A DNA stretch of 9,289 nt, taken from the NCBI GenBank assembly GCA_012841485.1, contig DUUU01000348.1:1-9289 (forward strand), read 5' to 3'. This document shows, one piece after another, positions 1-6,627 of this stretch. Source of the DNA: Armatimonadota bacterium (GTDB lineage: Bacteria > Armatimonadota > JAAZEB01). The position numbers and the translations under genes were made by a program. Position 1 is the first letter of the stretch; every line of letters starts with the position of its first letter. A model generated the notes under the pieces. The model made no database searches. It was not told the origin of the DNA and was given only the letters and a program-made list of their open reading frames with translations.

Positions 1-380
1 ATGTGCGCCTGCTCTCGGACGGCGAGTTCGTGCAGAAGGGACCGATGGGCAGGGGGGTGCGCGCGTGCATGGGCCGAACGGCCGTGCTCGTGGCCGGTGG
101 GGTCGAAGTGGTCGTCTGCGAGCGCCGGCTTCAGCCCTACGACACGGCGTTGCTCCGCAGCGTGGGGATCGAGCCGACGGATCGCCGGCTGATCGCGCTC
201 AAATCCGCGGTCCATTTCCGGAGCACCTACGAGGAGATTGCCGAGCGGATCTTCGATGCCGACACGCCCGGAGTACACCGGCCCGACTTCGACCAGTACG
301 AATACCGCCGCCTGCGCCGGCCCCTCTATCCGCTGGAGCAGGTTCCAGAGGGAGATCACGCCCTCTCTTTCCTGCGCTGA
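1..380 (+). CDS. M81 family metallopeptidase (MlrC-like), C-terminal end, 5'-truncated by window
   Basis: Only the last ~125 residues are visible; the gene continues upstream of base 1 (reading frame begins at base 3, stop TGA 378-380). The GTG at base 3 is in frame but is probably internal, because the preserved part is only the C-terminal domain. Visible hallmarks of the MlrC C-terminal domain are SDGEF near the start, an alternating hydrophobic stretch (TAVLVAGGVEVVVCERRLQ), the block SVGIEP, then LKSAVHFRSTYEEIAERI and a closing RRPLYPLEQ. In the family, MlrC degrades linearised microcystin in sphingomonads, but most homologues sit in catabolic clusters and have unknown substrates. The zinc-binding N-terminal domain lies outside the window, so activity cannot be judged. 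The next gene follows after 110 bp on the same strand and is an oxidoreductase, consistent with a catabolic cluster. The family call is fairly secure; the substrate is unknown. Confidence 0.85.
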   Translation, partial: VRLLSDGEFVQKGPMGRGVRACMGRTAVLVAGGVEVVVCERRLQPYDTALLRSVGIEPTDRRLIALKSAVHFRSTYEEIAERIFDADTPGVHRPDFDQYEYRRLRRPLYPLEQVPEGDHALSFLR

Positions 381-477
381 GGGAAAGCGCGCTGGGCATT
401 GGGGTTTGATAACGCGGTGGGGGCAGGAACGGCAGCACGCGGGGGCCGATATCTGGCCAGCGCCTGAACTGCCTCCC

Positions 478-485
478 GGGGAGAG
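478..485 (+). promoter_or_regulatory. Ribosome binding site of the Gfo/Idh/MocA gene
   Basis: GGGGAGAG, five bases before the ATG at 491. It supports this start and independent translation initiation after the 110-bp gap from the M81 gene. No convincing promoter was seen in that gap. Confidence 0.7.
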
Positions 486-490
486 AAACG

Positions 491-1624
491 ATGCAGGAGC
501 CGACATATCGCGTCGCCATCATTGGCACGGGGGGGATCGCCAACCACCACGCGGGGTACTACGCGAAGCACCCGCGCACGACCATCGTGGCGGCTGCGGA
601 CATCCGACCGGACGCACTGGCCGCTTTTTGCGAGAAGCATAACGTGCCGGCGCGCTACACCGATTACCGGGAGCTACTGGAGAAAGAGCAGCCCGACCTG
701 GTGAGCGTTTGCACCTGGACGGCGACCCATCCCGAGGTGACGATCGCCGCCGCGGAGGCAGGCGTGCGCGGCATTCTCTCGGAAAAGCCGATGAGTGCGC
801 ACCTGGGGGATGCCCGGCGCATGGTGGCCGTCTGTCAGTCGCGGGGCATTCCTCTCGCCATTCACCACCAGCGCCGTTTCGAGCCCGGACTCGTCGAGGC
901 GCGCAAGCGGATCGCTGCCGGGCAGATCGGCGTGCCGCTTGCCGGCAATTTCCGCACTGTCGGCGGCTTCCTCAATAACGGCACGCATGGCGTCGATTTC
1001 CACCGCTACCTGCTCGGCGATCCGGCTCCCGAATGGGTGATGACGCAATTGGAGCGGCGCACGAACCGCTACGAGCGCGGAGTTCTGGTAGAAGACCGCA
1101 TCCTCTCCAGCATCCGCTTCGAGAATGGCTACACCCTCACAATTGAAGTGGATATGGACGAGAAGCCCGCGTCCCATTGGTGGGTCTTCGGAACCGAGGG
1201 CACGATCCGCTTTGGCCAGGGGGGCACGGTCCTCTTCGCGCGCGGCGAGCCGGAGCCGCTTGCCGCGGAGTCCGGCCCTGGCCCGCTCGACGAGCTGATC
1301 GCGTGGATTGAAGGCGGGCCGGAGTCGCGCAACGCCGGGCATGTTGCCCTCGTCGCGCATGAGATCATGATGGCCTCCTACGAGTCGGCGCGCACGCGCT
1401 CTCGCGTCCGCGTGCCACTCGATGCCGGAGTGGAACGCTCGCCCCTCTACACCATGCATGAAGAGGGCCTCCTGCCGGTCTCCGGCCCGGCCTACGATAT
1501 CCGGTCGCTGGATGCGCTCCGCTATGCCTTCGAGCGCGAGGGGATTCCGCTCACGGGCGAGGAGTACCTGGAGGGTCAGGGCAACTGGACCGGCCAGGGT
1601 CTTGCTGGCCAGGTGCGCAAGTAA
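491..1624 (+). CDS. Gfo/Idh/MocA family NAD(P)-dependent oxidoreductase
   Basis: Complete 377-residue protein, a normal length for this family, probably cytoplasmic. The Rossmann dinucleotide-binding motif VAIIGTGGIA is at residues 8-17. The family motif EKP, inside LSEKPMSAHLGDARRM, is at 98-100; its Lys normally takes part in catalysis. The second-domain motif THGVDFHRYLLG (165-176) supplies the expected Asp/His pair (H166, D169). Members oxidise or reduce sugars, inositols and related polyols; the substrate cannot be read from the sequence. The ATG at 491 is favoured because GGGGAGAG (478-485) lies just upstream at good spacing and the Rossmann motif begins eight codons in. It follows the M81 gene by 110 bp and may be co-transcribed with it. 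Its 3' end faces the acetyltransferase gene on the other strand, 30 bp away. Confidence 0.93.
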   Translation: MQEPTYRVAIIGTGGIANHHAGYYAKHPRTTIVAAADIRPDALAAFCEKHNVPARYTDYRELLEKEQPDLVSVCTWTATHPEVTIAAAEAGVRGILSEKPMSAHLGDARRMVAVCQSRGIPLAIHHQRRFEPGLVEARKRIAAGQIGVPLAGNFRTVGGFLNNGTHGVDFHRYLLGDPAPEWVMTQLERRTNRYERGVLVEDRILSSIRFENGYTLTIEVDMDEKPASHWWVFGTEGTIRFGQGGTVLFARGEPEPLAAESGPGPLDELIAWIEGGPESRNAGHVALVAHEIMMASYESARTRSRVRVPLDAGVERSPLYTMHEEGLLPVSGPAYDIRSLDALRYAFEREGIPLTGEEYLEGQGNWTGQGLAGQVRK

Positions 1625-1654
1625 CGCCACGGGCTGGCGCCGGCTCTGCCGCGA

Positions 1655-2152
1655 TCAGAGGGCGCTCAGATCCATGTAGTAGGTGATACTACTCGTGGAG
1701 CGGTCGAAGCCCGCTTTCTCATAGGAGCGCCGGGCGGGCGCGTGCGCTGGGTCGAGGCCCGTGGTCACGCGGGCGGTATGCATCCCGCGCTCGCGCATGA
1801 TCCGCAGTGCTTCCCGATGCTGCGCCGTGCCGATCCCCGAGGCCTGACACTCCGGGTCGACCGCGTTGTTGCCAATCTCGCCGACGCCCGTCTCGGGGTG
1901 GATGATGAAGGTGATGAAGCCCGCGATGGCGTCGTCGATCTCGGTGACGTAAACGCAGTCGGGCCGGGCGCGCGCGGCCTGGCGCACCTGATCCGCCTTC
2001 CGTTCCTCCCAGCCGGTGTATAGCCGGGCGAAAAGCTCCTCGCCCAGCGCCTCGCGATAGTAGGCATAGATCGGCTGCCATGCCCGGACGGCGATCTGCG
2101 CGATTCGCTCCACCTCATCCGGGCGCACGGGTCGGAAACACCGGTTGCTCAT
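1655..2152 (-). CDS. GNAT family N-acetyltransferase
   Basis: 165-residue protein, typical for a single GNAT domain, which moves an acetyl group from acetyl-CoA to an amine. The acetyl-CoA pyrophosphate-binding motif A is QASGIGTAQHREAL (103-116, Q-x-x-G-x-G), preceded by the beta-strand block GEIGNNAVDPEC. Motif B is AHAPARRSYEKAGF (136-149), ending in the usual Y-E-K-x-G-F; the position before A, often Asn, is His here. An N-terminal segment (AWQPIYAYY..LGEELF) resembles the opening helices of the family. The start is ATG at 2152 with GGAGAG just upstream. The frame is open much further upstream (to about 2809), but that extension is antisense-like, low-complexity R/G/A protein overlapping the DUF58 gene and is not real. 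It lies 98 bp downstream of DUF58 on the same strand, probably as the last and loosest gene of the operon. Substrate unknown. Confidence 0.88.
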   Translation of the reverse strand: MSNRCFRPVRPDEVERIAQIAVRAWQPIYAYYREALGEELFARLYTGWEERKADQVRQAARARPDCVYVTEIDDAIAGFITFIIHPETGVGEIGNNAVDPECQASGIGTAQHREALRIMRERGMHTARVTTGLDPAHAPARRSYEKAGFDRSTSSITYYMDLSAL

Positions 2153-2204
2153 GCTTCTCTCCGTTTCGGTTGGGACGGCGCCCGCCGTCCCAGATGCTTC
2201 TCTC
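2151..2204. repeat. 11-bp direct repeat (ATGCTTCTCTC) flanking the hairpin
   Basis: Perfect copies at 2151-2161 and 2194-2204, one on each side of the 2171-2192 hairpin. Read on the minus strand each is GAGAGAAGCAT. The downstream copy contains part of the ribosome binding site and the first two bases of the acetyltransferase ATG; the upstream copy repeats the same sequence but continues as ATC instead of ATG. Confidence 0.75.
2171..2192 (-). repeat. Strong GC-rich hairpin between DUF58 and the acetyltransferase, REP-like
   Basis: Arms of 10 bp (TGGGACGGCG and its exact reverse complement) enclose two bases, so the real loop is probably about 4-6 nt. On the minus strand it is followed by AACCGAAACGG with no U-tract, so it does not look like a standard intrinsic terminator. 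It may be a mRNA-stabilising stem at the 3' end of the DUF58 coding region, an attenuator before the acetyltransferase, or a copy of a genome-wide palindromic repeat. Confidence 0.7.
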
Positions 2205-2250
2205 ACTGGCGGGTGACTTCGGCGGTGGATGGCTCGATCCCTCCCGCGGC

Positions 2251-3510
2251 CTAGTGCGTGGGATACTCCGCGGGCACTTGCAGGTCGGCGGCGCCAACGA
2301 CGACCACCCGGAGGCCGTGGTGGCGCAATCGGGTAGCATTCACCTGCGTGGCGGCCGCGGTCCGGCGCCCGGCGCGGCCAGGCTGCGCGGCATCGATCAG
2401 GAGCACCAGTGTCTCGCCACCGCTTTGCAGACGGATGGCGGCTTCCACCACCGCCTCGTCGGCGAATGGCGTGATGATGAGCGTGGTACGCCCCGGCACA
2501 ATGCCCTCGGCCAGATCGGCGGGCGAGAGTTTCGCGTTCGGCTCCACGCGCGCCAGCGCCTCCAGAAGGAGGGGGAGCGCCTCCGGTCCATAGCCATCCA
2601 CCTGATCCACGGCCTTTCCGCGCGCGAAACGCAGTCGCCCCTGGCCCCCCTGATCCAGAATCTGGCCCAGCCACGAGGCCGCGGCGGTGACGGCCAGCTC
2701 TAGCGGCGGGCCAGAGGCGCGCGAGTCGAGGACCACGAGCACGTCGCCTACGGTGACTGGCTCGAACTCGATGACGACCATGCGCCCCATGCGCGCGCTG
2801 GTCTTCCAATCGACGCGGCGGAGGTCATCGCCCGGGTGGTAATCCCGGAGGCTATGGAAGTCGAGCCCGTGTCCCGGCAGCACGGAGTGGCGCGGCGACG
2901 TGCTTCCGTAGGCGCTCTCCCCCAGATACTCGTGATACTCGATGCGGCAGATGCGAGGGTAGACCAAGACCTCGCCGGTTCCGGGCAGGGCGCGCCGCCG
3001 GCGGAAGAGCCCCAGCGGATCGGTGGCCACTACCTCGACCGGCGCGAGCGGATAGGCCCCGCGCGCGGGCGCGGTCATCACGCCCTCCAGAGAGGCACGT
3101 TGGCCCGGCCAGAGCACGGCCAGCAGATGGTGTTTCGGAACGGCGTCAATCCCGGGGGGAATCCCCGCGCTGATTCTCAGAAACACCTTGGGCAACCGGC
3201 TCTTGTTCTCCGCGGTCAGCGTGAAAGGCGCCGCCTCGCCGGCCGTGAGCGGAGTGGGAACCTCGCGCGAGACGGCGACGTGATGAAGCGAGAGCGTGCT
3301 GAGAAGGTAGGAGAGGAGAGCGACGCCGAGGACCATCGCTCCCATGACGAAGAGCTGGCTGGCATGGAGGATGGCGGCGACGATGAAAAAGAAGAGCGGC
3401 CCGATGAGGGCGACCGTCAGCAGCGGGCTGCGCGCGCGCAGGAGCGCGAGGAGCAGCACCGCCGCGACGGCGATGATCACCAGGCTTGCCGGGCTATACG
3501 GGGCGTTCAT
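2251..3510 (-). CDS. DUF58 domain-containing membrane protein (MoxR-associated)
   Basis: 419 residues. The N-terminus is hydrophobic, with two or three membrane segments (about 7-24, 30-49 and 53-70), followed by a soluble beta-rich part (VSREVPTPLTAGEAAPFTL onward) with the family block DPLGLF (164-169). The DUF58 signature LRDYHPGDDLRRVDWKTSAR is at 221-240. Beyond it VLVVLDSRASG (257-267) begins a VWA-like fold with a partial MIDAS pattern (D262, S266). DUF58 proteins almost always pair with MoxR ATPases and are thought to work with them in assembling or activating metal- or envelope-associated proteins; the exact activity is unknown. Its start overlaps the MoxR stop as ATGA (3510-3507), so translation is probably coupled; no clear Shine-Dalgarno is visible. 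Length and order of parts are normal. Confidence 0.92.
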   Translation of the reverse strand: MNAPYSPASLVIIAVAAVLLLALLRARSPLLTVALIGPLFFFIVAAILHASQLFVMGAMVLGVALLSYLLSTLSLHHVAVSREVPTPLTAGEAAPFTLTAENKSRLPKVFLRISAGIPPGIDAVPKHHLLAVLWPGQRASLEGVMTAPARGAYPLAPVEVVATDPLGLFRRRRALPGTGEVLVYPRICRIEYHEYLGESAYGSTSPRHSVLPGHGLDFHSLRDYHPGDDLRRVDWKTSARMGRMVVIEFEPVTVGDVLVVLDSRASGPPLELAVTAAASWLGQILDQGGQGRLRFARGKAVDQVDGYGPEALPLLLEALARVEPNAKLSPADLAEGIVPGRTTLIITPFADEAVVEAAIRLQSGGETLVLLIDAAQPGRAGRRTAAATQVNATRLRHHGLRVVVVGAADLQVPAEYPTH

Positions 3511-4487
3511 CTGCGTAGCACCGGCACGGGCACCGAGCGCAGGATCTCCTCGACGGTGCTCTCCGCGGTGATGCCGCGCGCTCGAACCTCCGGTTTGAGT
3601 GAGATACGGTGGGTGAGGACCGCGGGCGCCACCGCCTTGATATCGTCCGGGATCACGTAGGTTCGACCTGCGGTCGCGGCGTAGGCCTGTGCGGCACGCA
3701 CCAACCCGAGCGAGCCGCGCGGACTGGCGCCAAAGTGGATCGCGGAATGGCGGCGAGTGGAATCCACGAGCTTGACCACATACTCCCGCAGGGCGCGCTC
3801 GATGTGAATGCTGGTGACCATCTCCTGGAGCATCACCACCTCCTCCGGCGTGACCACCGGTTTCACGTCTTCGATGGGATGGCGCTTGATCTGCCGCTCC
3901 AGCAGGAGAAGCTCCTCTTCGTTACTCGGGTAGCCCAGGGAGAGGCGCATCAGGAAGCGGTCGAGTTGTGCCAGGGGCAGCGGGAAGGTGCCCTGCGACT
4001 CCGTGGTGTTCTCGGTGCCGATCACGAAGAAAGGATGGGGCAGGCGGTAGGTGACGCCGTCACGTGTCACCTGGCCCTCTTCCATGCACTCCAGGAGGCT
4101 CGACTGCGTCTTCGGCGTGGCCCGGTTCACTTCGTCCGCCAGGAGCACGTTTCCGAACACCGGGCCCGGGCGAAACTCGAACTCTGCCGTCTTCGGGTTG
4201 AAGATCGCCGTGCCGGTGACATCGGCCGGCAGGAGATCGGGCGTGAACTGGACGCGCTTGAAGCTGCCTCCCACGCTGCGCGCGAGGGCGCGCCCGAGCA
4301 TCGTCTTGCCGACTCCGGGAATATCCTCGATCAGGAGATGGCCGTTGCACAGGAGGGTGACCACGGCCAGCCGGACCGCCTTCGCCTTCCCGATGATCAC
4401 CGTCTGGATCTCGTCGACGATGCGCGTGGTCTTCTCTGCCAGCGTTTGCAGGTCTGTGTCGGAGAGTGGTTCAGTCGCGTGATTCAA
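3507..4487 (-). CDS. MoxR family AAA+ ATPase
   Basis: 326 residues, usual size for MoxR. Walker A is DIPGVGKT (55-62, K61), Walker B LLADEVNR (115-122, D118/E119), and sensor 1 falls at N150. The arginine-finger region LDRF (165-168) and sensor 2 GASPRG (243-248, R247) are present, so ATPase residues look complete. The usual family ATQNP block is changed to GTENT while keeping the Asn. The start is an unusual TTG at 4487, chosen because AGGAG lies 8 bases upstream and the reading begins MNHATEPLSDTDL; no sensible ATG exists before the conserved core. MoxR ATPases act as chaperone-like motors with DUF58/VWA partners. The gene begins 4 bp after the transglutaminase stop and overlaps DUF58 by 4 bp, making a tight three-gene module. 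Confidence 0.95.
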   Translation of the reverse strand: MNHATEPLSDTDLQTLAEKTTRIVDEIQTVIIGKAKAVRLAVVTLLCNGHLLIEDIPGVGKTMLGRALARSVGGSFKRVQFTPDLLPADVTGTAIFNPKTAEFEFRPGPVFGNVLLADEVNRATPKTQSSLLECMEEGQVTRDGVTYRLPHPFFVIGTENTTESQGTFPLPLAQLDRFLMRLSLGYPSNEEELLLLERQIKRHPIEDVKPVVTPEEVVMLQEMVTSIHIERALREYVVKLVDSTRRHSAIHFGASPRGSLGLVRAAQAYAATAGRTYVIPDDIKAVAPAVLTHRISLKPEVRARGITAESTVEEILRSVPVPVLRR

Positions 4488-4491
4488 GGGG

Positions 4492-6627
4492 TCAGCTCCT
4501 TTTCCAGCGTCGCGGCAGCTTGCGGATGGTTGCTGTCAGCGCCCTGGCCATGCTGGCATCCGGGAGGGTAGAACCAACGGGCGCATAGCACGCCTGCTCG
4601 AAGAGATGGGTGAGCGCCTCCATCGACTCGCGGATCTCCGCCGGCAGCTCGGATGCGCGGACCACCGCCAGATACTCCTCGGCGGTCTGGCCCACCTGGC
4701 GCGGCACTCCCCGGCGCGCCAGGTGCCGGCACGCCTGGTGATAGGCGTGTTGCGTCTCCCCGCGAGGGTCGGAGGCCTCCGGACGAAACCGGATGCTGGC
4801 CTCTTCGTGCCGGCGCCTCCCCCGCGCGCCGGCCACCACGGCTCCGAGGATGCCGAGGAGCAGCGCCTCCGCGAGGAACGTCAGCCCTCGTGGCGACAGT
4901 TTGCTCAACCATGCCTGCCATTCTCTGCCGGACGGCGAGCCCGCCGGCGCGTCGTTACCAGGGGTTGGGTCGAAGGGGATCCAGCCGTAGGGTCGGGTGT
5001 AGATCTCGACCCAGGCGTGGGCATCGCGCTCGCGTACCAGGTAGGTGCCATCCTCCTCCGGTTCTGTGAGCAGGTAACCGGTGACCAGGCGCGTTGGAAC
5101 GCCGAGCGCGCGGCAGAGCACGGCGGTTGCTCCCGCGAAGAGATCGCATGCGCCCTTTCTTCCGCTGGTGAGGAAGTGAACGATGGGGTCCTCGTTTCGT
5201 GGCGCCGATGGAACCGAGAGGGAGTAGCGGCAATGCGTGCGCAGGTAATCGGCAATCGCCTCGGCGCGCGCGTAGGGCGTTCGTTCCTTGCCGGCGATGG
5301 TGAGCGCCAGCTCGCGAACCGGGGCCACGGAGACGGGGATCTGACTCCAGTGCCCATCCTCCGGGGGCTGGCCGCCCGGCGCGCGCTGGAGCAGCGCCTC
5401 GGGCACATCCGGCACCTCGGAGACCACCGTGTAGGTGTCGCCCTCCCGCCAGTCCGTCTTGCCAGAGACAAGGCCCGTCACATCCACAGTCAGATCATCG
5501 CGGGTGGTTATCACCTCCAGGGGGATGCCGGCGCAGCAGACGCTTCCGGGTACCCTGCCAAGGAGATCCACCTGCTGGGTGACGCGGCGGGCGTGCTCTT
5601 GTGGCGGGCGCGAATGCTCGGGCGGGTGGGTAGAGGAGCGCCGTCTCTCCTCGCGCGCCTCCTCCTGCCCGGCTGCGGCATCCAGATCGCGGAGGCGGCG
5701 CATCGCGGCGTGTCGCCCTCGTCGCTCTGCCGGGTTGTCTCCGAGAGGGATGCTGGCCTCGATGAGCGGGGACTGCGACCAGCGGCCCCGCTCGTAGAGA
5801 TCATAGACGCGCCCGCGCAGCAGGCCAGGCGCCGTGGTCTTCACCCGCATCAATACCTGCTCCCCGGTCGTGCGCATCCCGCCGGCCAGGCTGACGGTTT
5901 CAGAAAGGCGCGAGTAGCCTGGGTCATCGTTCGTAGAGAAAAGGGTGCGCCGCAAGCGGTCACGCTCCGCGGGCGTCAGGCCGGGAGTGAGGCGCTGGGA
6001 GAGCGAAGCGAGCGGGAAGGAGAGGGGCAACAGCACGGCTAGGTAGCCGGCGGCCAGCCCCAAGGCGGTTCGCGCGCTCCGCCGCGGCCAGGGCGATCCC
6101 GTGCCTGGGGAGCTCTGCGAGAGGAGATGCTCGTAAGCCATCGCGTAGACCGCGCCGAAGAGGAAGCCAGAGAAGGAGGCCTGCACGCTGAAGCCTGGGG
6201 TGAAGACCCCCGCCAGGCCATAGATGGAGAGGGCGGGGACCGCGGTGGCCACCATCGGCACGCGCCGGCCGCGGAGGCAGGCGCCCGCCACGAATGAGAG
6301 GAAAACCACCGCGAAGACGAGCCCCACAAGCAGGCTGGCGCCACTCTTCTGATGCAACACCTGGGCGCAATCAAGCAGGGGATCGGGTGGGCTGGGGCGG
6401 AACGCGGCAAAGGCAACGCCGGCGAGTGCCGCCAGCGCGAGGGCCCGAATCGCCGCCACCGGCCACCAGTGGGATAGGGTTGCGGATGCGTACCCCAGGG
6501 CGATCATCAGGAGGGATGCGCGCGTGAACGGCTCCATCCCCAAGGCACGGCCGGCCTCCCAGACCGCGCAAGCAGAGGCGAGCGCCGCTGCCGCTGCCGC
6601 CGGCCCTCTCTGTGGACCGCGGGTCAA
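4492..6627 (-). CDS. TgpA-like membrane transglutaminase-domain protein with C-terminal DUF4129-like tail
   Basis: 711 residues from the TTG at 6627. The first ~210 residues form several membrane helices (about 36-50, 56-76, 98-118, 125-145, 187-208), as in TgpA. Next is an extracytoplasmic part with the TgpA-type block LLRGRVYDLYERGRW (269-283). A charged low-complexity insert (about 300-350, rich in R, E, H, P) precedes the transglutaminase-like core. The catalytic triad is visible: Cys494 in GRKGACDLFAGA, His537 in DAHAWVEIY, Asp553 in FDPTPG. A last membrane helix (about 582-602) leads to a cytoplasmic tail (624-700) of DUF4129 type. Such proteins sit next to MoxR and DUF58 and probably process or cross-link envelope proteins outside the inner membrane. 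The start TTG overlaps the preceding stop (TTGA) and has AAGGGAGAG 7 bases upstream; the frame is open 26 codons further upstream without better support. Confidence 0.92.
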   Translation of the reverse strand: MTRGPQRGPAAAAAALASACAVWEAGRALGMEPFTRASLLMIALGYASATLSHWWPVAAIRALALAALAGVAFAAFRPSPPDPLLDCAQVLHQKSGASLLVGLVFAVVFLSFVAGACLRGRRVPMVATAVPALSIYGLAGVFTPGFSVQASFSGFLFGAVYAMAYEHLLSQSSPGTGSPWPRRSARTALGLAAGYLAVLLPLSFPLASLSQRLTPGLTPAERDRLRRTLFSTNDDPGYSRLSETVSLAGGMRTTGEQVLMRVKTTAPGLLRGRVYDLYERGRWSQSPLIEASIPLGDNPAERRGRHAAMRRLRDLDAAAGQEEAREERRRSSTHPPEHSRPPQEHARRVTQQVDLLGRVPGSVCCAGIPLEVITTRDDLTVDVTGLVSGKTDWREGDTYTVVSEVPDVPEALLQRAPGGQPPEDGHWSQIPVSVAPVRELALTIAGKERTPYARAEAIADYLRTHCRYSLSVPSAPRNEDPIVHFLTSGRKGACDLFAGATAVLCRALGVPTRLVTGYLLTEPEEDGTYLVRERDAHAWVEIYTRPYGWIPFDPTPGNDAPAGSPSGREWQAWLSKLSPRGLTFLAEALLLGILGAVVAGARGRRRHEEASIRFRPEASDPRGETQHAYHQACRHLARRGVPRQVGQTAEEYLAVVRASELPAEIRESMEALTHLFEQACYAPVGSTLPDASMARALTATIRKLPRRWKRS
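4496..4500 (-). promoter_or_regulatory. Ribosome binding site deciding the TTG start of the MoxR gene
   Basis: AGGAG on the minus strand, 8 bases before TTG at 4487 and lying inside the last codons of the transglutaminase gene. It is the main evidence for the TTG start. Confidence 0.7.

Noticed and set aside
1592..1610. Stem GGCCAG-N7-CTGGCC considered as a bidirectional terminator between the convergent genes
   Set aside because: It is inside the oxidoreductase coding region, only 6 bp long, and no T-run follows on either strand.
674..1630. 318-residue minus-strand frame opposite the Gfo/Idh/MocA gene
   Set aside because: The + strand protein has all family motifs; the antisense frame has none.
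2171..2192. Hairpin considered as an intrinsic terminator ending the operon at DUF58
   Set aside because: The stem is strong but no U-tract follows on the minus strand, so termination is not supported; kept as a repeat/hairpin.
2153..2809. Upstream extension of the acetyltransferase frame to a 384-residue protein
   Set aside because: The extension runs through the DUF58 gene in another frame of the same strand and is Arg/Gly/Ala-rich without recognisable folds; ATG 2152 has a ribosome site and starts the GNAT domain.
3609..4571. 320-residue open frame on the + strand opposite the MoxR gene
   Set aside because: It lies antisense to a clear MoxR gene, has skewed composition and no motif; it is a GC-rich shadow frame.
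4606..6042. 478-residue open frame on the + strand opposite the transglutaminase gene
   Set aside because: Antisense to an intact gene with catalytic residues; its own sequence shows no domain.
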